Below, piece after piece: positions 55,654 to 64,000 of a DNA stretch of 64,000 nucleotides. Within the stretch, counting starts at the first letter, position 1; each line of letters begins with the position of its first letter. Origin of the DNA: Candidatus Jettenia sp. Its GTDB lineage: Bacteria; Planctomycetota; Brocadiia; Brocadiales; Brocadiaceae. The notes beneath the pieces were generated by a model. The model had not been told where the DNA came from. It saw only the letters and a program-made list of their open reading frames with translations, and ran no database searches. The position numbers and the translations under genes are program-made. Where the stretch lies: the NCBI GenBank assembly GCA_021650895.1, contig CP091278.1:1641659-1705658 (forward strand), given 5' to 3'.

Positions 55654-56508
55654 TTAAAAAAGAAGTTTTTTTACTAATCGAGGAAGAGACCCTATCCACG
55701 CCTGAGGCCCTAAATTATGTATCAGTAACTTATTGTTAGAGAAAAAATCACTGAACCATTGTGCCTTTTTCGACTCACGGCTTCCACCAAAAGAAACCTC
55801 ATGATGAATGATAATAGCATCTCCTAAATATTGCCCAAATTTACCCTCTCGGGCCAGCCGTAAACCGAAATCTGCTCCAAATCCCCACGCATTTCCTCTA
55901 AACGCTTTATTAAATCCGTTAAATTTTAAAAACAACTCGCGCCTTATGCCCATGTTGCCCTCTCGTGGAGAATTTATTTTGCAGGTTCCTGGCTGATCGA
56001 AATTTGCAAAAATTAATCCAATCCAATTGATCCAACCAACTATACGTCCCTGTAATTTCTTATCACATCCTACAAATAATCCGAAAAACCACTCTATCAT
56101 AATCCGGAACCAGTCTGAAAATGCGGATCTCCCTTTTGTCGATCTTATCTCACGACCAGAAGTATAGACTAAACCAGTATCTCTCGTAAAAGCTGCTACA
56201 TGGGCCTCAAGCCAGCCAAAACAGGGAACTGCATCATCATCCAGGCTTAATATAATATCAGCCTGAGAACTCAAAATACAATGATTCAATGTCCCGGTAG
56301 TACTGGGGACTGGCAATACTTCAACTCGCATACAGGGGTCGCTTTCTAATTGAGCCTGAAAATCCTGATCTGGCTTTTCACCCTGTAATCCCAAACAAAT
56401 GTTAAGATTCGGATACAACATCCTCACCTGTTTCAAAGTATTTCTCAGAATGCTTAATCTATTATAACTTGGAATAACCAGTTCCACTGTTAAACTTTGT
56501 TCAATCAC
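55654..56508 (-). CDS. Family 2 glycosyltransferase
   Basis: 284-residue GT-A protein: VELVIPSYNRLSILRNTL, ILSLDDDAVPCFGWLEA with the metal-binding DDD, GNMGIRRELFLKFNGFN and WGFGADFGLRLAREG. The start is the GTG at 56508 with AAGAGG seven bases upstream; the frame is open for 11 more codons without support. It converges on the plus-strand block and heads the end of the minus-strand one. Confidence 0.9.
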   Translation of the reverse strand: MIEQSLTVELVIPSYNRLSILRNTLKQVRMLYPNLNICLGLQGEKPDQDFQAQLESDPCMRVEVLPVPSTTGTLNHCILSSQADIILSLDDDAVPCFGWLEAHVAAFTRDTGLVYTSGREIRSTKGRSAFSDWFRIMIEWFFGLFVGCDKKLQGRIVGWINWIGLIFANFDQPGTCKINSPREGNMGIRRELFLKFNGFNKAFRGNAWGFGADFGLRLAREGKFGQYLGDAIIIHHEVSFGGSRESKKAQWFSDFFSNNKLLIHNLGPQAWIGSLPRLVKKLLF

Positions 56509-56553
56509 CTGCAATCCTCTTATTGGCAATGTGTTTCTCAATCGTTGCTGAAT

Positions 56554-57726
56554 TTAAGAAGATAGTATCATATTAATGTTATCTTCTAATAGTTTAAATC
56601 TTTTCGTCCAATCCTGTTTTTCAGCAAAGTTAATATAAGGTGCCTTATCCGGCTTGGTAAATAAGACGTCTTTAATCTTTTGCACAAATTCTTCTTTGGT
56701 ACGATATAATATTGCAGGACTGTTAATTTCTTTAAGCTCTTCCCATTCGGTGGCCACCACTGGCAGACCGCAAGCCATATACTCATAAAGCTTCAGTGGA
56801 TTAATGCTGTTGACGAGTTCAGGATATCTTGCAATGTTAAAGGGAATAATACCCACATCGGCATGGTAAAGATACGAGGGAATTTCGGTGTAGCTTCGTT
56901 TTCCAAATAGGTATAAATTTGACCGGGGTATAAGTTGTTTCCGTGCTAATTTATCAGGGCCAATGATAATAAAAGATGCCTCTGGTAAACTTTTTGTCGC
57001 ATAGTTAATGACATCATAGTCAAACCAGTAATCTATTGAACCAACATATATTACAATGGGTCTTTGGATTTTTTTATATTCATCAGGAGTGTGTTTGTTA
57101 CCGTTGGCAAAGTGAAAAAAATTGACTCCGTTCGGTAAATTTAAAATGCGCTTTGGACCCATATCATCAACATAACATTTGAGATTTTTTGCAGTATAAA
57201 GTACTAAATCTACAGATTTAGCCAATGATCGTTCCAGTTTCTGCACCTCCCTATTGTATACCAGGAAACTGGAATATTTATCAGCAACACGATAAACAGA
57301 CATCTTGTGTTTAATGACGTCAAGCCAAAATGCCTGTCTTGGCTCACTAAAGTAAAGGACATCAACTTCTGTAAAGCCGTTTTGAGAAACAACCTTTACC
57401 ACATTGGGCAGAGTCAATCTCTGCCAATAATTATAAATCCACCTGCTCCGCAAAAATAGTTTGTTTTGAGGAGCAAACAATGTCCCAGGCACATAACTCC
57501 ATATATGGCCGTCCATATCCTTTATACCACCAGACCGGTAAGTATTAAATCTGTCACGAAGATCGGAAGTAACTCCTGCAAAAAGGTGAAAAGGTGAAAT
57601 AGGATTGGAAATGTATGCTACATCCCACTGGGCCTGAGCAAATTTACGAGCAAGATGATGGTCTCCTAACTGAATTGGCGAGTTCCAGTAAGTACTGCAT
57701 ATCATCAAAATCTTTCTCTGTTTCAC
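56554..57726 (-). CDS. Family 4-like glycosyltransferase
   Basis: 390-residue GT-B protein: ILMICSTYWNSPIQLGDHHLAR start, VLYFSEPRQAFWLDV, LNLPNGVNFFHF, VIYVGSIDYWFDYDVI, and YPELVNSINPLKLYEYMACGLPVVATEW with the donor-site acidic residues. The start is the GTG at 57726: GGAG stands five bases before it and it overlaps the previous stop as GTGA. Translation is coupled to the heparinase-like gene upstream. Confidence 0.9.
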   Translation of the reverse strand: MKQRKILMICSTYWNSPIQLGDHHLARKFAQAQWDVAYISNPISPFHLFAGVTSDLRDRFNTYRSGGIKDMDGHIWSYVPGTLFAPQNKLFLRSRWIYNYWQRLTLPNVVKVVSQNGFTEVDVLYFSEPRQAFWLDVIKHKMSVYRVADKYSSFLVYNREVQKLERSLAKSVDLVLYTAKNLKCYVDDMGPKRILNLPNGVNFFHFANGNKHTPDEYKKIQRPIVIYVGSIDYWFDYDVINYATKSLPEASFIIIGPDKLARKQLIPRSNLYLFGKRSYTEIPSYLYHADVGIIPFNIARYPELVNSINPLKLYEYMACGLPVVATEWEELKEINSPAILYRTKEEFVQKIKDVLFTKPDKAPYINFAEKQDWTKRFKLLEDNINMILSS

Positions 57727-60059
57727 TTTGTCTCCACGATCTCTGCCAACCACCGAATACTGTTTTGAGTACTTTGTAATTTTACCAACTGACAATTTTG
57801 TATTATCCCATATCCAGGAGAATGAAACGACTCGTGCACTGACCACTCACCTGTTTCTGCAGACAACCTTACTTTCAACTTGCCATAGTGTAAATCAAGT
57901 CTGCTATCTCTCTGTGTCATATAAATTTTTACCCCAGACGCAATGTGGAATACGACAGTTTTTTTCTCACTCAGATTGCACTCATCAAAACCATGAATAT
58001 ACCGTTCATGAATATCAAGCAAACGCCTGTGAACAGTGCCAAAACCACGGTGTTCACCAAGAAATTTATGCGTATTTATCTCAACAACTTTTGCCTTCGC
58101 ATGATCAAGCATTCCAAATAAACCCGATCTACCTTCGTGCCAGGTATTTTGCTCTTTTCCTGATACCGATAGAGTATTGTGCATTGCTGTAGATCGGAAC
58201 AAATTACGTTTTTCTGGCAACGGGGTGTACAGATAAGTACCTGGATCGACAATAATGGGAACCCCATGTATTGCAAGTTCGATGGAAAGCTGATCATTAT
58301 GGGCGTGGCCACCATTTCCATTCTGGCCGATATGCCCGCACCGTACTGCAAGATATAAAAATTTGGATTTGTAGATATAGAGACCAAAACCGGGATACGT
58401 GTAAAGCTCTAATCCATTATCCGATGTATCATGTTCCTTATAATTATTCTTCTTTTTAGAACAGTAAGAAAAGAATCTCCCGTTATTGCACAATGACTTT
58501 ACGATATAGTATTCGAGCTGTTTCTCTGTGGCAAAATCAGCAAAATCGTGTCGCTGAAAGATCCCGTTTATAGCAGCGGCCAAATGCCGGTGGTCAGCAT
58601 GGTCTTCATACCAATAGACTGTATCATCCGGGAGCACATTGTACGTATCTAAGTTATTATAACACATCTTCGCTCCTGCAACAGTCATGCTTTGATAGAC
58701 CGGCTGGAGCTTCAAAAAACGACCACTGTCATTATCGCCAATTTGAGGGACATGACCATCGGGCATTGTGATGTGCATGGCAAATTCGGCCATTTTCTCA
58801 AGCCTTTCAAGATATCTTACCGGAAAAGGGGTCTTTTCTTCACTCCCCTCTAAAGAATAAAGTGTCGTTGGGGCAGGTCTTAATTTAGGAATACTATGGT
58901 GGAGCCGGTAATCGTAGTCTTTTAAAGCCCTTAGTTTTTCAGACGGCAGCGCCATTATCAAGGCTGTTCCATAAACTACCATCTCAGCAGCAAGCCGGTG
59001 GTAGCTGGTTGATGCCTCAAAATTTACCCCGTCAGATGTGAATTGATATTCCACCTCGTTTACCAACTCTTGCATGGCAAAGGCCAGCCAAACATCTATC
59101 TCAGGCGTACACGGCAGATAGGCTGCCACAAACAAAAGCCCAATGATATTTGCAAGGTAATGATTTCCGTGTAATTGGGGATCCCATTCTAAATTGTTTA
59201 CAATATGCAGGCCATGCTCATAGATACTTTTTAAAAACAGTGAGTCAAATTCTCTATCAAATTCGGCGCCATATGCCTTAAATAAATCATACGTTACCAG
59301 CCAGTTTGATACCCGTATTCCGACATCCATGGTACATCGCCAGTTTACCCCAAAGCGTGGAGGATTGGTTGCAATAAAGTCCAATACTTGATTACAAAAC
59401 TCACGGCGATAAACATTATATTGATGAAAACCTTCCCTGCCATTTTTACTCAAGGAATAAGCCCAAACCAGAAGTGCCAAATGCTGCATCCGGGCAAGCT
59501 CCCAGGGCACTTTAATATCCACGCCTGGCTCATGGCCATACGGGATACCTTGAAACCAGGTATCTCCTGACCAAAGATAGCCAGATTTGAAATCTAAATG
59601 CCAGTTAATAGGACTATAATCTCCGTCTATGAAACGCCAAATACGCTTCGATTCTGTTACATTTGCCCTATTTATTCGACCTTCAAGCCAGTGGCCGTCT
59701 TTATCAGGCGTTACCTCCCGGCCTGCATAATACACATGCCCTTCAACCCCCCTGCATCTCATTCCATGCCTAACCTGTACCCATCCTGAACCAAGCAGGT
59801 CAAACCTGTGGGCAAGGTAGTGTTCGGTTACAGCAATAATCCAGTCTTTGTGAGGTAATAATAACTCCACCGGAACGCATTTAAAGAAACTGCCCAATTT
59901 ATCATGAGAAGACAATGCCTTCGTAAAGGTCGGGAGTTTCATATCATGTTGCCGCCGACGGACAAACTTCACTTTACGGGCAATCTTGTCTGATATCTTC
60001 TTTATTATTATGTGTGGAGGCAGAGATACAGCGCGTTTCAGATAATGCTTGATGTTCAC
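57723..60059 (-). CDS. Heparinase II/III family protein
   Basis: 778-residue predicted polysaccharide lyase or polysaccharide-processing protein. The alpha-helical toroid has LHGNHYLANIIGLLFVA and GVNFEASTSYHRLAAEM with the catalytic Tyr/His region; the C-terminal beta-sandwich has GGHAHNDQLSIELAIHG, IIVDPGTYLYTP and MHNTLSVSGKEQNTW. Such proteins often sit in exopolysaccharide clusters. The start is the GTG at 60059 with GGAGG six bases upstream, inside the end of the previous gene. No signal peptide is obvious. Confidence 0.9.
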   Translation of the reverse strand: MNIKHYLKRAVSLPPHIIIKKISDKIARKVKFVRRRQHDMKLPTFTKALSSHDKLGSFFKCVPVELLLPHKDWIIAVTEHYLAHRFDLLGSGWVQVRHGMRCRGVEGHVYYAGREVTPDKDGHWLEGRINRANVTESKRIWRFIDGDYSPINWHLDFKSGYLWSGDTWFQGIPYGHEPGVDIKVPWELARMQHLALLVWAYSLSKNGREGFHQYNVYRREFCNQVLDFIATNPPRFGVNWRCTMDVGIRVSNWLVTYDLFKAYGAEFDREFDSLFLKSIYEHGLHIVNNLEWDPQLHGNHYLANIIGLLFVAAYLPCTPEIDVWLAFAMQELVNEVEYQFTSDGVNFEASTSYHRLAAEMVVYGTALIMALPSEKLRALKDYDYRLHHSIPKLRPAPTTLYSLEGSEEKTPFPVRYLERLEKMAEFAMHITMPDGHVPQIGDNDSGRFLKLQPVYQSMTVAGAKMCYNNLDTYNVLPDDTVYWYEDHADHRHLAAAINGIFQRHDFADFATEKQLEYYIVKSLCNNGRFFSYCSKKKNNYKEHDTSDNGLELYTYPGFGLYIYKSKFLYLAVRCGHIGQNGNGGHAHNDQLSIELAIHGVPIIVDPGTYLYTPLPEKRNLFRSTAMHNTLSVSGKEQNTWHEGRSGLFGMLDHAKAKVVEINTHKFLGEHRGFGTVHRRLLDIHERYIHGFDECNLSEKKTVVFHIASGVKIYMTQRDSRLDLHYGKLKVRLSAETGEWSVHESFHSPGYGIIQNCQLVKLQSTQNSIRWLAEIVETK

Positions 60060-61653
60060 AGCATTCCTCCAATTTTTCAATAATTTTTCGTGTATGTTCT
60101 TTCCAGGTATATTTCTCGATTACTTCTTGCCTGGCAGCATTTCCCAACCTTTGCCGGAGTTCGTTATCATCAACCATCGACTTTAAACCATACATCAGGG
60201 ATTCTGGATCTCCTGGTTTTACCATCCAGGCAGTTTGCCCATGTTTAAGAACTTCACCAATTTGATCCAGGTCAGATGCAACAATTCCTTTTCCCATGGC
60301 CATATACTCAAACAACTTTGTAGGAGAACCAAAAAAAGGCGTGCCATCAGGATTCGGCACATGCGGGGAGACAAGAATATCACAAACCGCCAGATAACCT
60401 GGCCCTTCCTCCTGGGGAACCAGACCCGTAAACACACAAGCATCGGTGATGTTATATTTCTGCAAGTTCTTCTTAACCTGTGGCATGGTTTCTCCATCCC
60501 CGATCATGAAGAGCTGTACCTGATCCGTATACTCCGGAAATTCATGCAGAAGCCTCCCGAATGCCTCTGCCAAGACCTCTGCGCCATGCCATCTACCAAA
60601 GGTACCAATGAAACCGACGGTTGTTTTCCTGTTAAGATTATATTGTTTGAGTATCTTCGAACCATCCACGTTGGGAAAATATTTATTGGGGTCGACGCCA
60701 TTAGGGTTAACCAAAATTTTATCCACCCCGATTCCTCTTGCTACCAATTCATCTTTCATCGGCTGACTTACCACCACCACGACATCAGCCGCCTTGAGAT
60801 TAAGGAGCTCGATGCGTTCAGATAAAAATTCATATTTTAAAGGTTTGCCCCAATTTCGATTTATCCATATTTCTGAGCCATTATATTCGAGCACAAAGGG
60901 AACACGATAATACGTTGACAGCTTGACTCCTGAATAGTTATTTATGCTGTATCTTTGATAGATGAAGGATAATTTTTTATTATTCAAGAGCTTACGCGCA
61001 TTTTGGCCGAAGACCTCATTAAACTGAAAGCTTGGCAGTTCTTTAAAATTCCAATAGGAGTTGTCCGGCAAAATTACATGAGTTTCTATCCCGGTCCTGA
61101 CGGTGGGAATTGTATCGGTTGTCAAAAATACAGGCTTGTCAGCAAATTCGCCTAAGTTATTTAAAACACCTGCAATATGCCCTACCGATCCTCCTGAACG
61201 CACGCCGAACCACAGATCAGTGCGCAAATAAACAGGCGTTGCCAATAAATCGACCCTGTGTGAAGACTGAGGTTTTCCTGTAGACTGTTTTATTAAGTCT
61301 TCGACTTCGCAATGAACTTTCTGGATTAATTTAGGCTTCCGTCTATAATCCTTTATTAACTGCCAGAAAAGTTGAGATAAAAAACGAATCGTAATTGCAC
61401 AGCGGAATCCTTGTTCATCCCTGAAATGGCAGGTATTTCTACTTAACAATTTAAGAAGTACTGCTGTTTGAAAAGGTTTGGGAATAATCGCCAGATGATA
61501 TGTTAAAATTTCTGCTTCCTGATAACCAAAGAGATGTTTAATAATTTTGCCTTGTTTAATCCAACTTTTCAATTTATCAAATGTAATGATTGTAGTATTG
61601 TCAGATACTTCAGGTTTTTGAATTGCGTCTTTAAGAATTGTAATCTTTTGCAT
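59974..61653 (-). CDS. Family 4 glycosyltransferase with long N-terminal region
   Basis: 559-residue GT-B protein. The donor domain has LVNPNGVDPNKYFPN, VGFIGTFGRWHGAEVLAEAF, LFMIGDGETMPQV and GTPFFGSPTKLFEYMAMGKGIVASD with EX7E. The first 150 residues are not typical of the family and may be a separate helical domain. An acceptor-domain glycine loop SGGSVGHIAGVL is visible. Its end overlaps the heparinase-like gene by 86 bases, an unusually long overlap. Confidence 0.9.
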   Translation of the reverse strand: MQKITILKDAIQKPEVSDNTTIITFDKLKSWIKQGKIIKHLFGYQEAEILTYHLAIIPKPFQTAVLLKLLSRNTCHFRDEQGFRCAITIRFLSQLFWQLIKDYRRKPKLIQKVHCEVEDLIKQSTGKPQSSHRVDLLATPVYLRTDLWFGVRSGGSVGHIAGVLNNLGEFADKPVFLTTDTIPTVRTGIETHVILPDNSYWNFKELPSFQFNEVFGQNARKLLNNKKLSFIYQRYSINNYSGVKLSTYYRVPFVLEYNGSEIWINRNWGKPLKYEFLSERIELLNLKAADVVVVVSQPMKDELVARGIGVDKILVNPNGVDPNKYFPNVDGSKILKQYNLNRKTTVGFIGTFGRWHGAEVLAEAFGRLLHEFPEYTDQVQLFMIGDGETMPQVKKNLQKYNITDACVFTGLVPQEEGPGYLAVCDILVSPHVPNPDGTPFFGSPTKLFEYMAMGKGIVASDLDQIGEVLKHGQTAWMVKPGDPESLMYGLKSMVDDNELRQRLGNAARQEVIEKYTWKEHTRKIIEKLEECCEHQALSETRCISASTHNNKEDIRQDCP

Positions 61654-61670
61654 AAATTCCGTGACAAATT

Positions 61671-62483
61671 TTAGTTTTCACTGTGAGAAAAAGAGCCTTC
61701 AGTATCTACCAGGCATTCGACAAAAAAACCAGACGCCAGCCTGGGAAACCATTTTACCAGTGCACAATTTAACTGCATAATTGGCCGTATGCCAGTAAAT
61801 AAAAAATTACTAAAGGGTCCGGCGAAAAGTACAGAGCCCGAAATAGCAACTACTTTAAAATGATGTTTCCGGAGCAACTCCTGGATAGATTTAAAAGTAA
61901 AACGTTGTACGTGAGATGAAGCAGAAAGGGTGGAAGAATACGGCGATTCGAAGTCAGTGCCAACTATTACATGTTTAATTTTATTGACCACACGGGTCAC
62001 TTGTGTCCACTCCAAAAGTTTGCCAATTCCAACCTTAAACCAAAGAAAGCTCTCTAATTCAAACCAACCGTATCCGTTAGGAACCGTGACAAGTAATTTG
62101 CCCCTGGGTATAAGTTTATTGTAAATTTTAGTAAGAGTAATACCCAAATCCTTATCTGGCATATGCTCGAATACTTCGGAAGCAATAATAATATCTGGAT
62201 TAATGTCCAGCTTCTCTATGTTTGAAACTTTTAGTATCTCGGGACTGGTTCCTTCCTGGCTAAAAACCCTTTGTCCAAATTCAATACTCGATTTATCCGT
62301 ATCAATACCAATGATAGAATAATCTAACTTCGCCAGAGGAAGAGTGATCATACACCCGGTTCCGCAGCCCAACTCGATGATTGTATCATTTTTTTTGATG
62401 TTTGAAAGAATCCATAACAGACGTTTGGTATGCCCATAAATATTTTCTTTAGGTATAATATTTGTAAGTTTTGCATCTTTCAC
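61671..62483 (-). CDS. Class I SAM-dependent methyltransferase
   Basis: 270-residue protein. Motif I is IIELGCGTGCMITLP, motif II region IIGIDTDKSSIEFGQ, motif III IIIASEVFEHMPD, then GKLLVTVPNGYG. Start is GTG overlapping the upstream stop as GTGA, with GAGG seven bases before it. In this locus it probably methylates a sugar or a chain end. Confidence 0.9.
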   Translation of the reverse strand: MKDAKLTNIIPKENIYGHTKRLLWILSNIKKNDTIIELGCGTGCMITLPLAKLDYSIIGIDTDKSSIEFGQRVFSQEGTSPEILKVSNIEKLDINPDIIIASEVFEHMPDKDLGITLTKIYNKLIPRGKLLVTVPNGYGWFELESFLWFKVGIGKLLEWTQVTRVVNKIKHVIVGTDFESPYSSTLSASSHVQRFTFKSIQELLRKHHFKVVAISGSVLFAGPFSNFLFTGIRPIMQLNCALVKWFPRLASGFFVECLVDTEGSFSHSEN

Positions 62484-63301
62484 TTAACTGCCTCAATAAT
62501 TACATACCAGCCAAACTTTTTTGCTAATCTTTCGAGTATCTTCCTGGGTATATATTTACCCAGGGAAGCAATATCGTCAGCAATTAAATGATTTATTGAT
62601 GATTGAATTTTGTGAAAACCGGCAATAGAGAACATAGCAGCAAATTTTTTCCTTGTATAAAGATGGACTACTATATTCGGGTTGTCATTTGGATACTCAA
62701 TTCTGCTCAGTCGTCCCTTTAAGCTTTCACGCCGAAACCCTCCTTTAAAAACCCAGTCTATCAGAAATACAGACCACCAGAAAAAGATTGAATTTTTATG
62801 ATAAACCGTTATCCAGCATTTGCCGCCTGGTTTTAATACCCGATGTATTTCAGAAATTATTCGTTGTATATCTGGTGAATGATGAATAACTCCAAACGAA
62901 TATACAACGTCGAACAAATTATCATCATAGGGTAAATTTTCAGCATCACTAACAAGAAGTTCTGATTTGAGACCATATATCTCAAACCTTTTCCTGATAA
63001 TTTCAAGATTTCGTGGAGTTAAGTCAACTCCGTGCATAATACCACCTTGTTTTGCTAAGGAAAGGTGGTCGGTTCCCATACCAAAACCAATCTCCAACAC
63101 TTTTTTACCTTTCAGATCGAATCTTTTTATATTCTCAAGTATCCATGGATGAGTACAGTAACGATGCCTTTCGACTTCCTCAAAAAATTCATTAGACATC
63201 AATTCCTTAGCAGAATAGTTAGAACCACATGGAGCAGACATCCAATGTTTCTGTGCCTGTTTTTTGTATTCTTCTGGATCATGAAAAGTTCTCGTATCCA
63301 T
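62480..63301 (-). CDS. Class I SAM-dependent methyltransferase (Methyltransf_11-like)
   Basis: 273-residue protein. Motif I VLEIGFGMGTDHLSLA, GVDLTPRNLEII as the acidic SAM-contact strand, DVVYSFGVIHHSPD and RVLKPGGKCWITVYHK are typical. The ATG at 63301 is chosen for the AGAGA before it and the normal start; a TTG 15 codons earlier has no better support. Coupled to the next gene by a four-base overlap. Confidence 0.9.
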   Translation of the reverse strand: MDTRTFHDPEEYKKQAQKHWMSAPCGSNYSAKELMSNEFFEEVERHRYCTHPWILENIKRFDLKGKKVLEIGFGMGTDHLSLAKQGGIMHGVDLTPRNLEIIRKRFEIYGLKSELLVSDAENLPYDDNLFDVVYSFGVIHHSPDIQRIISEIHRVLKPGGKCWITVYHKNSIFFWWSVFLIDWVFKGGFRRESLKGRLSRIEYPNDNPNIVVHLYTRKKFAAMFSIAGFHKIQSSINHLIADDIASLGKYIPRKILERLAKKFGWYVIIEAVK

Positions 63302-63414
63302 TATTCTCTCTACAAGATTTTTGCTAATGGCAATAAAATCAAACAACCTCTACTACAACCAGATTTCACTACTACACTGTCAACTTAATTTATCATAATA
63401 GACTCTCTCGTATT

Positions 63415-63497
63415 TGTCATTGCGAGGGGTATTTTCCCGAAGCAATCTCTTTTAAAATATCCAGGAGATTGCTTCGGACAATACCCTCGCAATGACA
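63415..63497. repeat. Large palindromic repeat (REP/MITE-like)
   Basis: TGTCATTGCGAGGGGTATTT and CCCGAAGCAATCTC on the left face GAGATTGCTTCGG and ATACCCTCGCAATGACA on the right, giving a stem of about 33 bases with two small bulges and a 15-base loop. Repeats of this TCATTGCGAGG...GAAGCAATCTC kind are widespread in bacterial genomes. No gene is inside. Confidence 0.8.
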
Positions 63498-63644
63498 CAG
63501 CCCCATGCAGTTGAACCGATACAAACCATATTATCATGAATTATATTGACAGTGTACTACCATGCCTTTTTGTTGATGGACGTTAATACCTGGCGCAACC
63601 ATTTGAGACTGCCAAATGCGTTTTCTTTGATTTTATCCACAATA

Positions 63645-64000
63645 TTATGATTTCGTATATTGTTGACAAACGATTGCTAAAACTTCTCTTGTATCAGGTA
63701 TAGCAAATTGTATTAAAGTTTCCAGAGGCTGAGCAATAAATCGCCGGAAAAAATTGTTTTGCGCAGAGTAATTGAAATATAATTCTTGAACAATAGCAAG
63801 TTTTGATAGTTTTGCCAAATCTCTTAATTCTCCAATGGTAAATTCGTGATGATGACCAATAAAAGGAACTTTTGATTTATAAATTTCCTGGAGTTGCACA
63901 AGAGGTGTTCGTCCAAAAAGTAAGCTTATTCTTTTTGGCCAATAAGCGATATTGGGAACCTCAATATACAATATCCCTTTAGAATTTAGCATAGAAGTAA
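63645..64000 (-). CDS. Class I SAM-dependent methyltransferase, partial at the window edge
   Basis: The C-terminal part of a methyltransferase: SMLNSKGILYIEVPN is the strand after motif III, then FIGHHHEFTIGELRDLAKL and the end REVLAIVCQQ. The frame is open to the right edge (TS before the Met), so the Met at 63992 is internal and the SAM-binding part lies outside the window. Just after the stop another frame reads HNIVDKIKENAFGSLKWLRQ to a stop at about 63544, which could be a shifted C-terminal continuation or chance. Confidence 0.85.
   Translation of the reverse strand, partial: TSMLNSKGILYIEVPNIAYWPKRISLLFGRTPLVQLQEIYKSKVPFIGHHHEFTIGELRDLAKLSKLAIVQELYFNYSAQNNFFRRFIAQPLETLIQFAIPDTREVLAIVCQQYTKS

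Overview
The window reads as one chromosomal segment of an AT-rich strict anaerobe. A carbonyl-branch Wood-Ljungdahl (CODH/ACS) cluster, futalosine-route menaquinone synthesis, several small periplasmic c-type cytochromes, a NapH-like iron-sulfur membrane protein and Gram-negative envelope genes (Kdo-kinase-like proteins, O-antigen ligase-like protein) occur together. This mix is what I would expect from an anammox planctomycete (Brocadiaceae: Kuenenia/Brocadia/Jettenia type). That assignment is an inference, because no rRNA or hydrazine gene lies in the window.

Layout. 1-4.4 kb: one long CRISPR array (69 repeats, 68 complete spacers visible) running off the left edge, with no cas genes in view. 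4.8-6.9 kb: a secreted DNA/RNA nuclease and a YbgC-type thioesterase. 6.9-19.3 kb, all on the minus strand: acsE, acsD, cooC, RACo-type activator, acsC, an embedded clpP, acsB (frame broken), the CO dehydrogenase gene and a second cooC. Together these make CO from CO2, prepare and reactivate the corrinoid protein, and assemble acetyl-CoA. 19.5-30.7 kb: small unknown gene, GGDEF cyclase, hemB, mazG, mqnE, an old-yellow-enzyme-type oxidoreductase (frame broken), an alkaline-phosphatase-superfamily protein, a metallo-beta-lactamase-fold hydrolase and an isochorismatase-like hydrolase. 30.8-34.6 kb: three periplasmic monoheme cytochromes and a polytopic ferredoxin-like electron-transfer protein. 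34.7-38.2 kb: era, a DUF2851 gene (frame broken) and a DUF374 acyltransferase.

38.2-44.7 kb is an island of toxin-antitoxin genes and debris: VapBC, two DUF433 antitoxins, a YgiT-type zinc-finger antitoxin, Uma2, HicAB, a PIN toxin with antitoxin, a TumE/TumA-like pair, a DUF5615 toxin and an IS630-family element with perfect 17-bp inverted repeats and TA flanks. Most members are frame-broken. 44.7-48 kb: ndk, DUF4416 and proS, with a 434-bp MITE-like element between the last two. 48.2-64 kb: a surface polysaccharide/LPS locus in two facing blocks. A plus-strand block holds glycosyltransferases, two LPS-kinase-like proteins and an O-antigen ligase-like protein. A minus-strand block holds glycosyltransferases, a heparinase II/III-like protein and methyltransferases, the last one cut by the right edge.

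The most notable observations are two CRISPR spacers that are reverse complements of each other, a ClpP with a Ser-His-Asn triad inside the acs cluster, the mosaic toxin-antitoxin island, families of palindromic elements with compensating stem changes, and a run of frame breaks that nearly all look like loss of a single base. The frame breaks could be assembly error or real decay.
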